In this document: piece by piece, positions 1-5,092 of the stretch
Position numbering within the stretch: position 1 is the stretch's first letter
How the letters are laid out: the number at the start of each line of letters is the position of its first letter
Source of the DNA: Bacteriovoracaceae bacterium
GTDB taxonomy: Bacteria > Bdellovibrionota > Bacteriovoracia > Bacteriovoracales > Bacteriovoracaceae
DNA: 5,694 nt
Reading direction: 5' to 3'
NCBI GenBank assembly: GCA_947442115.1
Contig: CANEVK010000184.1
Location: 1 to 5,694 of the forward strand
The notes under the pieces: generated by a model
Told to the model about the DNA's origin: nothing
What the model saw: only the letters and a program-made list of their open reading frames with translations
The model's database searches: none
Translations under genes and position numbers: made by a program

Positions 1-75
1 GATTCCATCAAGGAGTCTCACCCCTTTAATTTAGTTGATCTTTTTTGTTTTTTCTCATCCATTAGACATTTCAGG

Positions 76-81
76 TATAAT
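76..81 (+). promoter_or_regulatory. Candidate -10 box for the PilZ gene
   Basis: A perfect TATAAT lies 8 bp before the ATG at 90. No good -35 box sits 16-18 bp upstream (the matching positions read like TCTCAT), and there is no TG extension. If this is the true -10, transcription would start near 87-89 and the mRNA would be nearly leaderless. It could also be a chance match in AT-rich DNA. Confidence 0.4.
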
Positions 82-89
82 GAAGACTA

Positions 90-764
90 ATGGAAAAATA
101 CCGGTTAATAGAAATTCAGACAGAGATGGCAGAGCTTGCCAAGAAGGCCCCAACGGCCGAGCTGGGTGAGATTTGGCAGACGATTCCTAATCGCCGCGAG
201 ATTTATAAAATAAAAAAATTAGATATTTTGCCCAATGCTTTTGTCTTTTCAACTTCGATCCAGTTTGAGTTTGATATCGCTTTCCCCGTTTATGTAAAAA
301 TTAATCACCGGAATCTTATTTTTAAGCTCAATCCTGAGGATTACAAGACCCATGGGATTCAACTCGTTTGTAATTTTCCTAAAGAGGCCAAGGCGATTGA
401 GTCGAGGCGCTACGAGCGAAATGCCATGCCGGAAGGTACCCAAGTTATGCTTACCTTGCGTCCGATTTCTGAGAAAACGGCGATTGATGTTGATGTGAGA
501 ATCTTGGATGTGTCACTCATGGGTCTGGGCATTCAAGTGGGAAATATAAACAAAGACTTCTTCCAACGAAATTCAGTTTTTAAAATCATCAAAGTGGGAG
601 GAGTTCCCCATAATGAAAGTGCTCATTTCACAGTCTGCCATATCACGCTTAAGGATGATAAAAACTTCGTTAAAGTGGGGATGTCGGCCAATGCCTTCCT
701 CAGTGATGCACTTATGCGCAAGATCCAGCAGGAAGCTGAAAAACAACTTCTTGAAAAATCTTAA
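90..764 (+). CDS. PilZ-domain protein, probable c-di-GMP effector
   Basis: A 224-residue soluble protein with no signal peptide or membrane segment. The C-terminal half carries the PilZ c-di-GMP signature: an RxxxR motif at R106-R110 (within RRYERN) followed by DxSxxG at D140, S142 and G145 (DVSLMGLGI). The PilZ barrel should span roughly residues 104-210. Residues 45-103 are beta-rich, and in YcgR-like proteins this position holds a second barrel, but I cannot assign a named family to it. The last 15 residues look helical and charged. The ATG at 90 is the first possible start because an in-frame TGA lies at 81-83. No strong SD precedes it (only GAAG at 82-85), and the next in-frame Met is residue 13. 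PilZ proteins of this kind bind c-di-GMP and alter motility, secretion or surface behaviour through a partner, which cannot be named from this window. The 3' end overlaps the stop of the convergent exporter gene by 4 bp. Confidence 0.88.
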   Translation: MEKYRLIEIQTEMAELAKKAPTAELGEIWQTIPNRREIYKIKKLDILPNAFVFSTSIQFEFDIAFPVYVKINHRNLIFKLNPEDYKTHGIQLVCNFPKEAKAIESRRYERNAMPEGTQVMLTLRPISEKTAIDVDVRILDVSLMGLGIQVGNINKDFFQRNSVFKIIKVGGVPHNESAHFTVCHITLKDDKNFVKVGMSANAFLSDALMRKIQQEAEKQLLEKS

Positions 765-1597
765 TTCTTTTTAAAATTCAAAGAACTTCCTAGTGAGGCC
801 AGCATAATGAGTCCCATGGCCATCAATTGAATTCCCGTCATCTTTTCCTGCAAAATAATCCATCCAAGCAAAATGGCAAAAGCTGGCTCAAGGCTCATGA
901 GAATACCAAATGTTCTGGCCGGAATTTTTCTTAGGGCGATCATTTCTAGGGAGTAAGGTAAAGCACTAGAGAGGATCGCAACTCCCAAGGCAAAAGGAAT
1001 GATATTTAAAGTAAAGACTTCCTCTTTAAAGTGCCCGAGACCAAAAGGTAAAGAGATGAGAAAGGCAAAGATCATCCCCCAGCAAGTCACAAGAGAATGA
1101 GAAATATTTTTCGGCGTCTTTTGACCAAAATAAATATAAAGGGCCCAGAATAGGCCCGCGGCAAGAGCAAATAAAACACCCCGTGAATCGATCCCCTCGG
1201 TCAGAGAATTTTCAGGATAAATAAGATAAACCCCAAGAGCAGCTAAGATCGCCCAGATAAGATCCAAGGGCTTTTTTGAAAGGATGAGTGACAAGCTCAA
1301 AGGTCCACAGAACTCCAGGGTCACGGCCAGACCCAAAGGAATTTTTTCCAGGGCCAGGTAGAAGCACAGATTCATAAGTCCCAAAGATCCACCATAAAGG
1401 CCAAGGTGTAAAAATTCATTTTTGTTGGGGATCTTTTTCCACGGGCGCCAAAGAAGAATAAGTATCAGGGAGGCAAAAAAAAGTCTTAAGCTGGTGGCAC
1501 CATAAGGCCCAACCATAGGAAAGAGTGTTTTGGCAAAACTCGCTCCCGCTTGGATGGAGAACATAGCGACGATTAAGATGAGAAAAGATGAAAGCAT
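761..1597 (-). CDS. rhtA: RhtA-like DMT-superfamily amino-acid exporter (EamA family)
   Basis: A 278-residue inner-membrane protein with about ten hydrophobic segments arranged as two EamA repeats (roughly residues 3-128 and 139-272). It matches remembered E. coli RhtA (threonine/homoserine exporter, 295 residues) across its length. Shared blocks include SIQAGASFAKTLFP (14-27), LGLAVTLEFCGPL (88-100) and LPYSLEMIAL (213-222), followed by ARTFGILMSLEP (227-238). The N-terminal Met falls just at the first membrane segment, as expected if E. coli RhtA has a short extra N-terminus. An in-frame TGA lies 12 bp upstream and there is no SD before the ATG, so initiation probably depends on the overlapping upstream small ORF (TAATG). 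The family is proton-driven drug/metabolite transporters. Threonine/homoserine as substrate follows from the RhtA likeness and is less certain than the family call. The stop overlaps the convergent PilZ gene stop, and no terminator separates the two. Confidence 0.85.
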   Translation of the reverse strand: MLSSFLILIVAMFSIQAGASFAKTLFPMVGPYGATSLRLFFASLILILLWRPWKKIPNKNEFLHLGLYGGSLGLMNLCFYLALEKIPLGLAVTLEFCGPLSLSLILSKKPLDLIWAILAALGVYLIYPENSLTEGIDSRGVLFALAAGLFWALYIYFGQKTPKNISHSLVTCWGMIFAFLISLPFGLGHFKEEVFTLNIIPFALGVAILSSALPYSLEMIALRKIPARTFGILMSLEPAFAILLGWIILQEKMTGIQLMAMGLIMLASLGSSLNFKKN

Positions 1598-1668
1598 TAA
1601 AGAATGTCAGCGATTTTTAAAAGAGTAGAGAGGGCCAGCATGGCAAGAGCTAAAAGTGAAATCCTCAT
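1597..1668 (-). CDS. Small hydrophobic upstream ORF coupled to rhtA (23 codons)
   Basis: ATG at 1668-1666, 23 codons, and a TAA whose last A is the first base of the rhtA ATG (TAATG, 1-bp overlap). An SD-like AAAAAGG at 1674-1680 sits 5 bp before the ATG, whereas rhtA has no SD. The peptide begins MRISLLALAMLALSTLL and ends KIADIL. It has eight Leu and four Ala, one continuous hydrophobic stretch (residues 3-17), and would suit a single membrane helix or a bare signal-like segment. It does not look like a frameshifted RhtA N-terminus, because the first RhtA membrane helix is complete without it. Likely role: a translational-coupling leader for the exporter, or a tiny membrane partner. It is not a classical threonine attenuator, having one Thr codon and no hairpin/U-tract before rhtA. 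That it is translated is inferred from the SD and stop/start geometry. Confidence 0.5.
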   Translation of the reverse strand: MRISLLALAMLALSTLLKIADIL

Positions 1669-1698
1669 GATAACCTTTTTAGAGAAATATTTTTAAAT

Positions 1699-1727
1699 AG
1701 GTTAAAAGATTTAAAATGGCCCGTCAA
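1699..1727 (-). promoter_or_regulatory. Candidate promoter for the small ORF-rhtA unit
   Basis: On the minus strand TTGACG (1727-1722, five of six matches to the -35 consensus) is followed after 17 bp by TAACCT (1704-1699), a poor -10 with three of six matches. Transcription would start near 1692 and leave a 24-base leader containing the SD of the small ORF. The -35 and spacing are good and the -10 is weak, so this is only a candidate. Confidence 0.3.
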
Positions 1728-1805
1728 TCGATGCGAAAAAATATTTTTGATCTTTCAGCTCAAATTAACTTTATGACGTCTCAGATAGAAGAGTCGTTGA
1801 AGTAA
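1716..1805 (+). CDS. Doubtful 29-codon ORF in the rhtA upstream region
   Basis: ATG at 1716, TAA at 1803-1805, with an internal in-frame ATG at 1731. The product begins MARQSMRKNIFDLSAQINF and ends IEESLK. It is a mildly charged, probably helical peptide that I do not recognise. The only upstream signal is a weak AAAAGA at 1704-1709, with no true SD. It overlaps the candidate -35 of the divergent rhtA unit on the other strand. It may be a chance ORF or the remains of a larger gene. An in-frame TAG at 1698 blocks upstream extension. Confidence 0.15.
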   Translation: MARQSMRKNIFDLSAQINFMTSQIEESLK

Positions 1806-1836
1806 AACTATTTTTCTCTTAAAAGAGGATAAAAAT

Positions 1837-2019
1837 ATGACTGATAATTTTAGAGCTGATATTCCTTTTGAAAAGCGACTATTTCACTGAGGGATAAAAT
1901 AAATAATCATGATGCGGGAGATGTTTGGGTTAAGGATACATCAAAAAAACCGATTAATTTTTGGAAAATCTTATGCTGTTTCTTTGTTCAAAAAGATGAA
2001 GTCGATCGGTCTTAAATAG
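1837..2019 (+). pseudogene. Possible decayed small gene (frameshifted ORF)
   Basis: A good SD (AAGAGGA, 1823-1829) stands 7 bp before an ATG at 1837 that opens MTDNFRADIPFEKRLF and then hits TGA at 1888-1890. If one base is missing near 1882-1884, reading continues in another frame as SLRDKINNHDAGDVWV and on to TAA at 2013-2015, giving about 59 residues. Alternatively, the original frame resumes after two stops at ATG 1909 and gives a 36-residue basic peptide (start MMREMFGLRIHQK) ending at TAG 2017-2019. I do not recognise either product. The strong SD in front of a truncated frame suggests a real small gene broken by an indel, though a functional 17-residue peptide or a sequencing error are also possible. 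Outside this ORF, bases 1806-1836 hold only the SD, and 2020-2090 hold a palindrome and no gene I can support. Confidence 0.25.
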
Positions 2020-2044
2020 GCATGGTTCTTTTCGCACGATAGAG

Positions 2045-2058
2045 TTTCGAATTCGAAA
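2045..2058. repeat. Perfect 14-bp palindrome
   Basis: TTTCGAATTCGAAA is a perfect inverted repeat with no spacer. It is compact enough to be a dimeric repressor site, and too short in loop to form an RNA hairpin. No promoter can be placed around it with confidence. It sits 37 bp beyond the end of the minus-strand terminator stem, outside any gene. Confidence 0.4.
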
Positions 2059-2090
2059 AATGCTAATTCAAAATTTACAAACCCTTCCAA

Positions 2091-2120
2091 ATAAAAAACC
2101 CCTCATGGTAGAGGGGTTTT
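2091..2120 (-). terminator. Rho-independent terminator, mainly minus-strand
   Basis: ACCCCTC (2098-2104) pairs with GAGGGGT (2111-2117), with a 6-base loop at 2105-2110. Flanking A and T runs can lengthen the stem to 10 bp. Read on the minus strand, the stem is followed by six Us, A and more Us (2098 down to 2089), a classical intrinsic terminator. In the + direction only four Us follow before AAGC, so termination there should be weaker. This is the first good minus-strand terminator after sdhB. It could end the sdhCAB transcript, a shorter antisense RNA, or both. Confidence 0.8.
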
Positions 2121-2135
2121 AAGCATTGAAAATTC
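2121..2135 (+). repeat. Direct repeat A, copy 1 (15 bp)
   Basis: AAGCATTGAAAATTC here recurs exactly at 2255-2269, inside the small peptide gene. Further on, CTAACAA (2145-2151 and 2299-2305) and GGATTTTGGGGG (2156-2167 and 2337-2348) recur in the same order. Copy 1 therefore looks like a shortened or decayed duplicate of the peptide gene and its terminator arm. It has no SD and no open hydrophobic frame. Confidence 0.6.
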
Positions 2136-2170
2136 CCAAAAGGCCTAACAAACCTGGATTTTGGGGGTGT

Positions 2171-2200
2171 TTCACTTTATCACAGTTTCAGAAATATTTA
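2171..2200 (+). promoter_or_regulatory. Weak candidate promoter for the small peptide gene
   Basis: TTCACT (2171-2176, four of six -35 matches) and TATTTA (2195-2200, three of six -10 matches) are 18 bp apart. Transcription would start near 2207, just before the SD-masking hairpin. The matches are poor. The site is listed mainly because a + strand transcript with its own terminator needs a start in this interval. Confidence 0.22.
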
Positions 2201-2210
2201 AAGCCGAGAG

Positions 2211-2242
2211 CTCCTGGAGCCAATGAAGGCTATCTTAGGAGG
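2211..2242 (+). promoter_or_regulatory. SD-sequestering hairpin in the small peptide mRNA leader
   Basis: CTCCTGG (2211-2217) pairs with TTAGGAG (2235-2241; five Watson-Crick pairs plus two G-U). Above it AGCC (2218-2221) pairs with GGCT (2228-2231), closing an AATGAA loop, with a 3-base bulge at 2232-2234. The 3' arm contains most of the AGGAGG SD (2237-2242) of the peptide gene at 2248. In the folded leader the SD would be hidden and translation low. Hidden SDs are typical of type I toxin mRNAs, which need processing or an upstream ribosome to become active. Confidence 0.5.
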
Positions 2243-2247
2243 CAAGG

Positions 2248-2331
2248 ATGCTCGAAGCATTGAAAATTCTAGAGCTTATTATCCTGATCATAGAATTGCT
2301 AACAACAATTTTAAGATTGCTAATGGGGTGA
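2248..2331 (+). CDS. Putative 27-residue hydrophobic peptide, type I toxin-like
   Basis: ATG at 2248-2250 with a perfect AGGAGG SD (2237-2242) 5 bp upstream, 27 codons, and TGA at 2329-2331. A strong + strand terminator starts 12 bp later, so the unit has the layout of a complete tiny gene. The product starts MLEALKILELIILIIELL and ends LRLLMG, with 16 of 27 residues Leu or Ile. Charged residues E9, E16 and R23 fall seven apart (with E3, K6 and T20 near that face), so it should form one amphipathic membrane helix. In size and make-up it resembles membrane-acting type I toxins such as TisB, though I claim only similarity of type, not homology. Toxicity is inferred. A 50-codon ORF in another frame (ATG 2223) covers the same bases and is the main rival explanation. 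Regulation is suggested by the leader hairpin and by a promoter on the opposite strand inside the gene. Confidence 0.5.
   Translation: MLEALKILELIILIIELLTTILRLLMG
2255..2269 (+). repeat. Direct repeat A, copy 2 (15 bp), inside the peptide gene
   Basis: Exact copy of 2121-2135, starting at the third base of codon 3 of the peptide gene. An RNA transcribed from the minus strand through 2121-2135 could pair here as well as at its own template position. Confidence 0.6.
2278..2305 (-). promoter_or_regulatory. Candidate antisense promoter inside the small peptide gene
   Basis: On the minus strand TTGTTA (2305-2300, four of six -35 matches), a 16-bp spacer, and GATAAT (2283-2278, five of six -10 matches). 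The predicted start is an A near 2270, in the coding region of the peptide gene. Transcription would run leftward across the peptide start codon and SD. It is one of the better sigma70-like promoters in the intergenic DNA, though promoter calls in AT-rich sequence have a high false-positive rate. Confidence 0.4.
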
Positions 2332-2343
2332 GACTAGGATTTT

Positions 2344-2373
2344 GGGGGAGAAGAAATTCTCCCCCTTTTTTTT
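2344..2373 (+). terminator. Rho-independent terminator after the small peptide gene
   Basis: GGGGGAGAA (2344-2352) and TTCTCCCCC (2357-2365) form a perfect 9-bp stem closed by a GAAA tetraloop, followed by eight Ts (2366-2373). It is oriented for + strand transcripts and lies 12 bp after the peptide gene stop. The T-run overlaps the sdhB stop codon on the other strand. In the minus direction the stem is followed by AAAATCC, so it should not terminate sdhCAB by itself, but it could protect the 3' end of that mRNA. Confidence 0.85.
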
Positions 2374-3160
2374 AAGCTCCACCTTCGGAGCGAGTTTTTT
2401 CATGATAAGTAAAAGCAGCTTTGAGGTACTCACGGTTCATGCGAGCGATGTGCTCGATAGAAATTCCCTTCGGACAAGTGGCTTCACATTCAGCATGGTT
2501 GGTACAGTTTCCGAAACCAAGGCCATCGTGAGTGTGAACCATGTTAAGGGCCCGGCGTGGAGACTCTGGCTCACCCTGAGGAAGAAGGGCAAGTTGAGAG
2601 ATCTTGGCACCCATGAAAAGCATCCCTGAACCATTCGGGCAGCTGGCCACACAAGCACCACAGCCGATACAAGCAGCTGCATCCATCGCTTCATCAGCAA
2701 TAGGCTTTGGAATAAGCATGGCATTGGCATCTGGAGCATTACCAGTGTTGGCCGTGATGTAACCACCGGCCATCATCACTTTATCAATCGCACCGCGATC
2801 AACGGCAAGATCTTTGATCAGAGGGAAAGCTTGAGCACGGAACGGCTCAATCACAATCGTGTCGCCATTCTTGTAAAGTCTCATGTGAACTTGGCAGGTC
2901 GTTGTGTTTTTGTATCCACCATGGGCCTTACCATCAATCATCATGGAGCACATTCCACAAATGCCTTCGCGGCAGTCGTGATCAAAAGCGATTGGATCTT
3001 CACCTTTACGAACAAGTTGCTCGTTAAGAACATCAATCATTTCTAAAAAAGACATATCTGGTGAAACATTATCTACGCGGTAATCAACAAGCTTGCCTTC
3101 AGCTTGAGCATTTTTTTGGCGCCAGATTTTTAAATTTAATGTCATCGTTTCAGAGCTCAT
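2372..3160 (-). CDS. sdhB: Succinate dehydrogenase iron-sulfur subunit (type B)
   Basis: A 262-residue electron-transfer subunit of complex II carrying electrons from the SdhA flavin to the membrane haems/quinone site. The N-terminal ferredoxin domain has the [2Fe-2S] ligands C63, C68, C71 (CREGICGMC) and C89 (TTTCQVHM). The C-terminal domain has C164, C167, C170 and C229 for [4Fe-4S], and C174, C219 and C225 for [3Fe-4S], with the same internal spacings as E. coli SdhB in the last cluster. The 17-residue gap between C71 and C89 and the segments AGGYITANTGNAPDANA (131-147) and IGCGACVASCPNGS are typical of type B enzymes (Bacteroidetes, deltaproteobacterial relatives). The start at 3160 has SD AAGGAGA (3167-3173), which overlaps the sdhA stop. 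The sdhA stop and sdhB start are 11 bp apart. Met6 is a possible but less well placed alternative start. It is the last gene of the operon. It could work as fumarate reductase in another physiology. Confidence 0.96.
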   Translation of the reverse strand: MSSETMTLNLKIWRQKNAQAEGKLVDYRVDNVSPDMSFLEMIDVLNEQLVRKGEDPIAFDHDCREGICGMCSMMIDGKAHGGYKNTTTCQVHMRLYKNGDTIVIEPFRAQAFPLIKDLAVDRGAIDKVMMAGGYITANTGNAPDANAMLIPKPIADEAMDAAACIGCGACVASCPNGSGMLFMGAKISQLALLPQGEPESPRRALNMVHTHDGLGFGNCTNHAECEATCPKGISIEHIARMNREYLKAAFTYHEKTRSEGGA

Positions 3161-3171
3161 CTGGTCTCTCC

Positions 3172-5091
3172 TTATTTATATGAACGAGTTGCAAGTTGAA
3201 CATATTCAAACTTCAGATCTTCCTTGTGACGGATAGGGCTGGAGTTCGGGCCTGTATATTCCCAAACAGCGGCGTGAGCAAAATTTGCATCATCCCTTTG
3301 GGCTTCACCATCTGGTGTTTGGTATTCTTCACGGAAGTGACCACCACATGATTCATTTCTTTCAAGAGCGTCGAGGGCCATCAGTTCACCTAGCTCTAGG
3401 AAGTCGGCCACACGTGCTGCTTTATGAAGTTCTAGGTTGAAGTTTCCAGCATCTCCTGGAACGTTGACGTCTTTCCAGAATTCTTCACGAAGCTTTCTGA
3501 TTCCATCAATAGCCTTCTTAAGACCGGCCTCATTACGGCTCATGCCTACGTAGTCCCACATATAGTGACCAAGGGCCTTATGGAAATCATCCACTGTACG
3601 CTTACCTTTGATACCAAGAAGCTTTGCTGTTTGAAGTTTAACTGCTTCCTCGGCTTCTTTAAATTCCTTAGCATCAGTGCTTACTTTTTCCAGCTGACTT
3701 GAGGCCAGGTAGTGACTGAGGGTGCTTGGGATCACAAAGTATCCATCAGCGAGACCCTGCATGAGGGCCGAAGCTCCAAGACGGTTGGCACCGTGATCAG
3801 AAAAATTCGCTTCACCAAGAACATGAAGTCCCGGAATAGTGGATTGAAGATTATAATCCACCCATAATCCACCCATGGTGTAGTGAACAGCAGGGTAAAT
3901 CATCATTGGTGTTTTATAAGGATCATCACCCGTGATTCGCTCGTACATTTCAAAAAGGTTGCCGTATTTTCCAGCAATCACTTCTTTACCATCACGAGCA
4001 ATGGCATCTCTGAAATCAAGATAGACGGCCTGTTTTGTTGGGCCTACACCTTTACCTTCATCGTAACGGTACTTGGCCTGACGAGAAGAAATATCTCTTG
4101 GAGCAAGGTTACCAAATGAAGGGTAAACACGCTCAAGGTAGTAATCTCTCTCATCATCAGGAATCTCTGCCGGTTTGCGAGTATCATTTGGCTTTTTTGG
4201 AACCCAAACGCGACCATCGTTACGAAGTGATTCAGACATAAGTGTTAACTTCGACTGATAGTCACCGTGAACAGGAATACATGTCGGGTGAATTTGAGTA
4301 AAACATGGGTTCGCGAAAGCGGCTCCACGCTTATAACATCTCCAGGCCGCAGAAGCGTTTGAAGTCATCGCATTGGTAGAAAGATAGAAAACGTTTCCGT
4401 ATCCACCAGTACAAAGAAGAACGGCATCGGCCGCATATTTTTCAATTTCGCCAGTGATGAGATTTTTAACGATAATCCCACGGGCCTTACCATTAATTGT
4501 TACAAGATCCATCATCTCGCGACGATTGAACATTTTGATCTTACCTTTTGAAACCATCTTCATCATACCTGAGTAGGCACCGAGAAGAAGCTGCTGCCCC
4601 GTTTGTCCGCGAGCATAAAAGGTACGTGACACCTGAGAACCACCGAAAGAGCGGTTGTCGAGGTAGCCACCGTATTCACGAGCAAACGGAACCCCTTGAG
4701 AAACCATTTGATCAATGATGTTGCTTGAAACTTCGGCCAAACGATAAACATTGGCCTCGCGAGAGCGATAATCTCCACCCTTAATGGTATCGTAGAAAAG
4801 GCGCTTAACGGAGTCACCATCGTTTGGATAGTTTTTAGCAGCGTTAATACCACCTTGAGCAGCAATAGAGTGAGCACGACGAGCAGAATCTTGGATACAG
4901 AAAGAAAGAACATTGTAGCCAAGTTCAGCTAGGGTTGCAGCAGCCGAGCCGCCTGCAAGACCAGTACCCACGACAATAACCGTATACTTTCTTTTATTGG
5001 CCGGGTTAACAAGTTTTGATTCAAACTTATGTTTGCTCCACTTGTCTTTTAAATCACCAGATGGTGCTTTTGGATCAAGATTAATGGCCAT
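3172..5091 (-). CDS. sdhA: Succinate dehydrogenase flavoprotein subunit (type B)
   Basis: A 639-residue catalytic subunit that oxidises succinate to fumarate and passes electrons to SdhB at the cytoplasmic face. The FAD-binding GxGxxG is G42, G44 and G47 ([11 protein letters not shown]). H74 in [11 protein letters not shown] is the expected covalent FAD attachment site. Active-site elements include FTQIHPT (H268), PRDISSR (R332, likely the proton-shuttle Arg), HYTMGG (H403) and [18 protein letters not shown] (H433, R437). The C-terminal [12 protein letters not shown] (579-590) matches the conserved end region, and the length is normal for type B SdhA. Start at 5091: SD AAGGGAG at 5098-5104 lies 6 bp before the ATG, and the sdhC stop is 1 bp away, so translation is probably coupled. 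All catalytic residues I would expect are present and I see no frameshift. A menaquinone-linked fumarate reductase (FrdA) has the same signature and cannot be excluded by sequence alone. Confidence 0.97.
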   Translation of the reverse strand: MAINLDPKAPSGDLKDKWSKHKFESKLVNPANKRKYTVIVVGTGLAGGSAAATLAELGYNVLSFCIQDSARRAHSIAAQGGINAAKNYPNDGDSVKRLFYDTIKGGDYRSREANVYRLAEVSSNIIDQMVSQGVPFAREYGGYLDNRSFGGSQVSRTFYARGQTGQQLLLGAYSGMMKMVSKGKIKMFNRREMMDLVTINGKARGIIVKNLITGEIEKYAADAVLLCTGGYGNVFYLSTNAMTSNASAAWRCYKRGAAFANPCFTQIHPTCIPVHGDYQSKLTLMSESLRNDGRVWVPKKPNDTRKPAEIPDDERDYYLERVYPSFGNLAPRDISSRQAKYRYDEGKGVGPTKQAVYLDFRDAIARDGKEVIAGKYGNLFEMYERITGDDPYKTPMMIYPAVHYTMGGLWVDYNLQSTIPGLHVLGEANFSDHGANRLGASALMQGLADGYFVIPSTLSHYLASSQLEKVSTDAKEFKEAEEAVKLQTAKLLGIKGKRTVDDFHKALGHYMWDYVGMSRNEAGLKKAIDGIRKLREEFWKDVNVPGDAGNFNLELHKAARVADFLELGELMALDALERNESCGGHFREEYQTPDGEAQRDDANFAHAAVWEYTGPNSSPIRHKEDLKFEYVQLATRSYK

Positions 5092-5092
5092 A

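Larger units (their letters stand above)
2091..2270 (-). ncRNA. Proposed antisense RNA to the small peptide gene
   Basis: Bounded by the candidate promoter at 2305-2278 and the minus-strand terminator at 2120-2091, giving an RNA of about 180 bases. It would be fully complementary to the peptide mRNA from its 5' end through codon 7, covering the leader hairpin, SD and start codon, the usual target of type I antitoxin RNAs. Its 3' half also carries complements of the repeat sequences at 2121-2135 and 2156-2167, which match the peptide mRNA at 2255-2269 and 2337-2348. No long ORF is evident in it on the minus strand. The boundaries are predictions only. The same region could instead be the 3' UTR of sdhCAB. 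Confidence 0.35.

Noticed and set aside
1685..1747. Two AAATATTTTT runs and an AT-only palindrome upstream of rhtA.
   Set aside because: Low-complexity AT sequence of a kind common in such intergenic DNA, with no structure that needs explaining.
2167..2226. GTG-started 19-codon ORF ending in ATGA overlap with ATG 2223.
   Set aside because: No SD other than a G-run touching the start codon, and no recognisable product. The ATGA overlap alone is not enough.
14..2335. 11-bp inverted match AGTCTCACCCC (14-24) / GGGGTGAGACT (2325-2335).
   Set aside because: Matches of this length are expected by chance in a 5.7-kb window, and the flanks do not match.
2223..2375. 50-codon ORF (ATG 2223) overlapping the hydrophobic peptide in another frame, with a tail faintly like the PDxR...G[FV]RL end of formylglycine-generating-enzyme-type domains.
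   Set aside because: It runs straight through the terminator hairpin and T-run, its only SD-like GGAG is 3 bp from the ATG, and its start sits in the loop of the leader hairpin. It remains the best rival if the region is a gene remnant, but the peptide frame has the better SD and stop/terminator spacing.
2342..2629. 95-codon + strand ORF opposite sdhB, and other long frames opposite or inside sdhB, sdhA, sdhC and the PilZ gene.
   Set aside because: They lie antisense or out of frame to clearly conserved genes, have no domain signal, and are explained as shadows.
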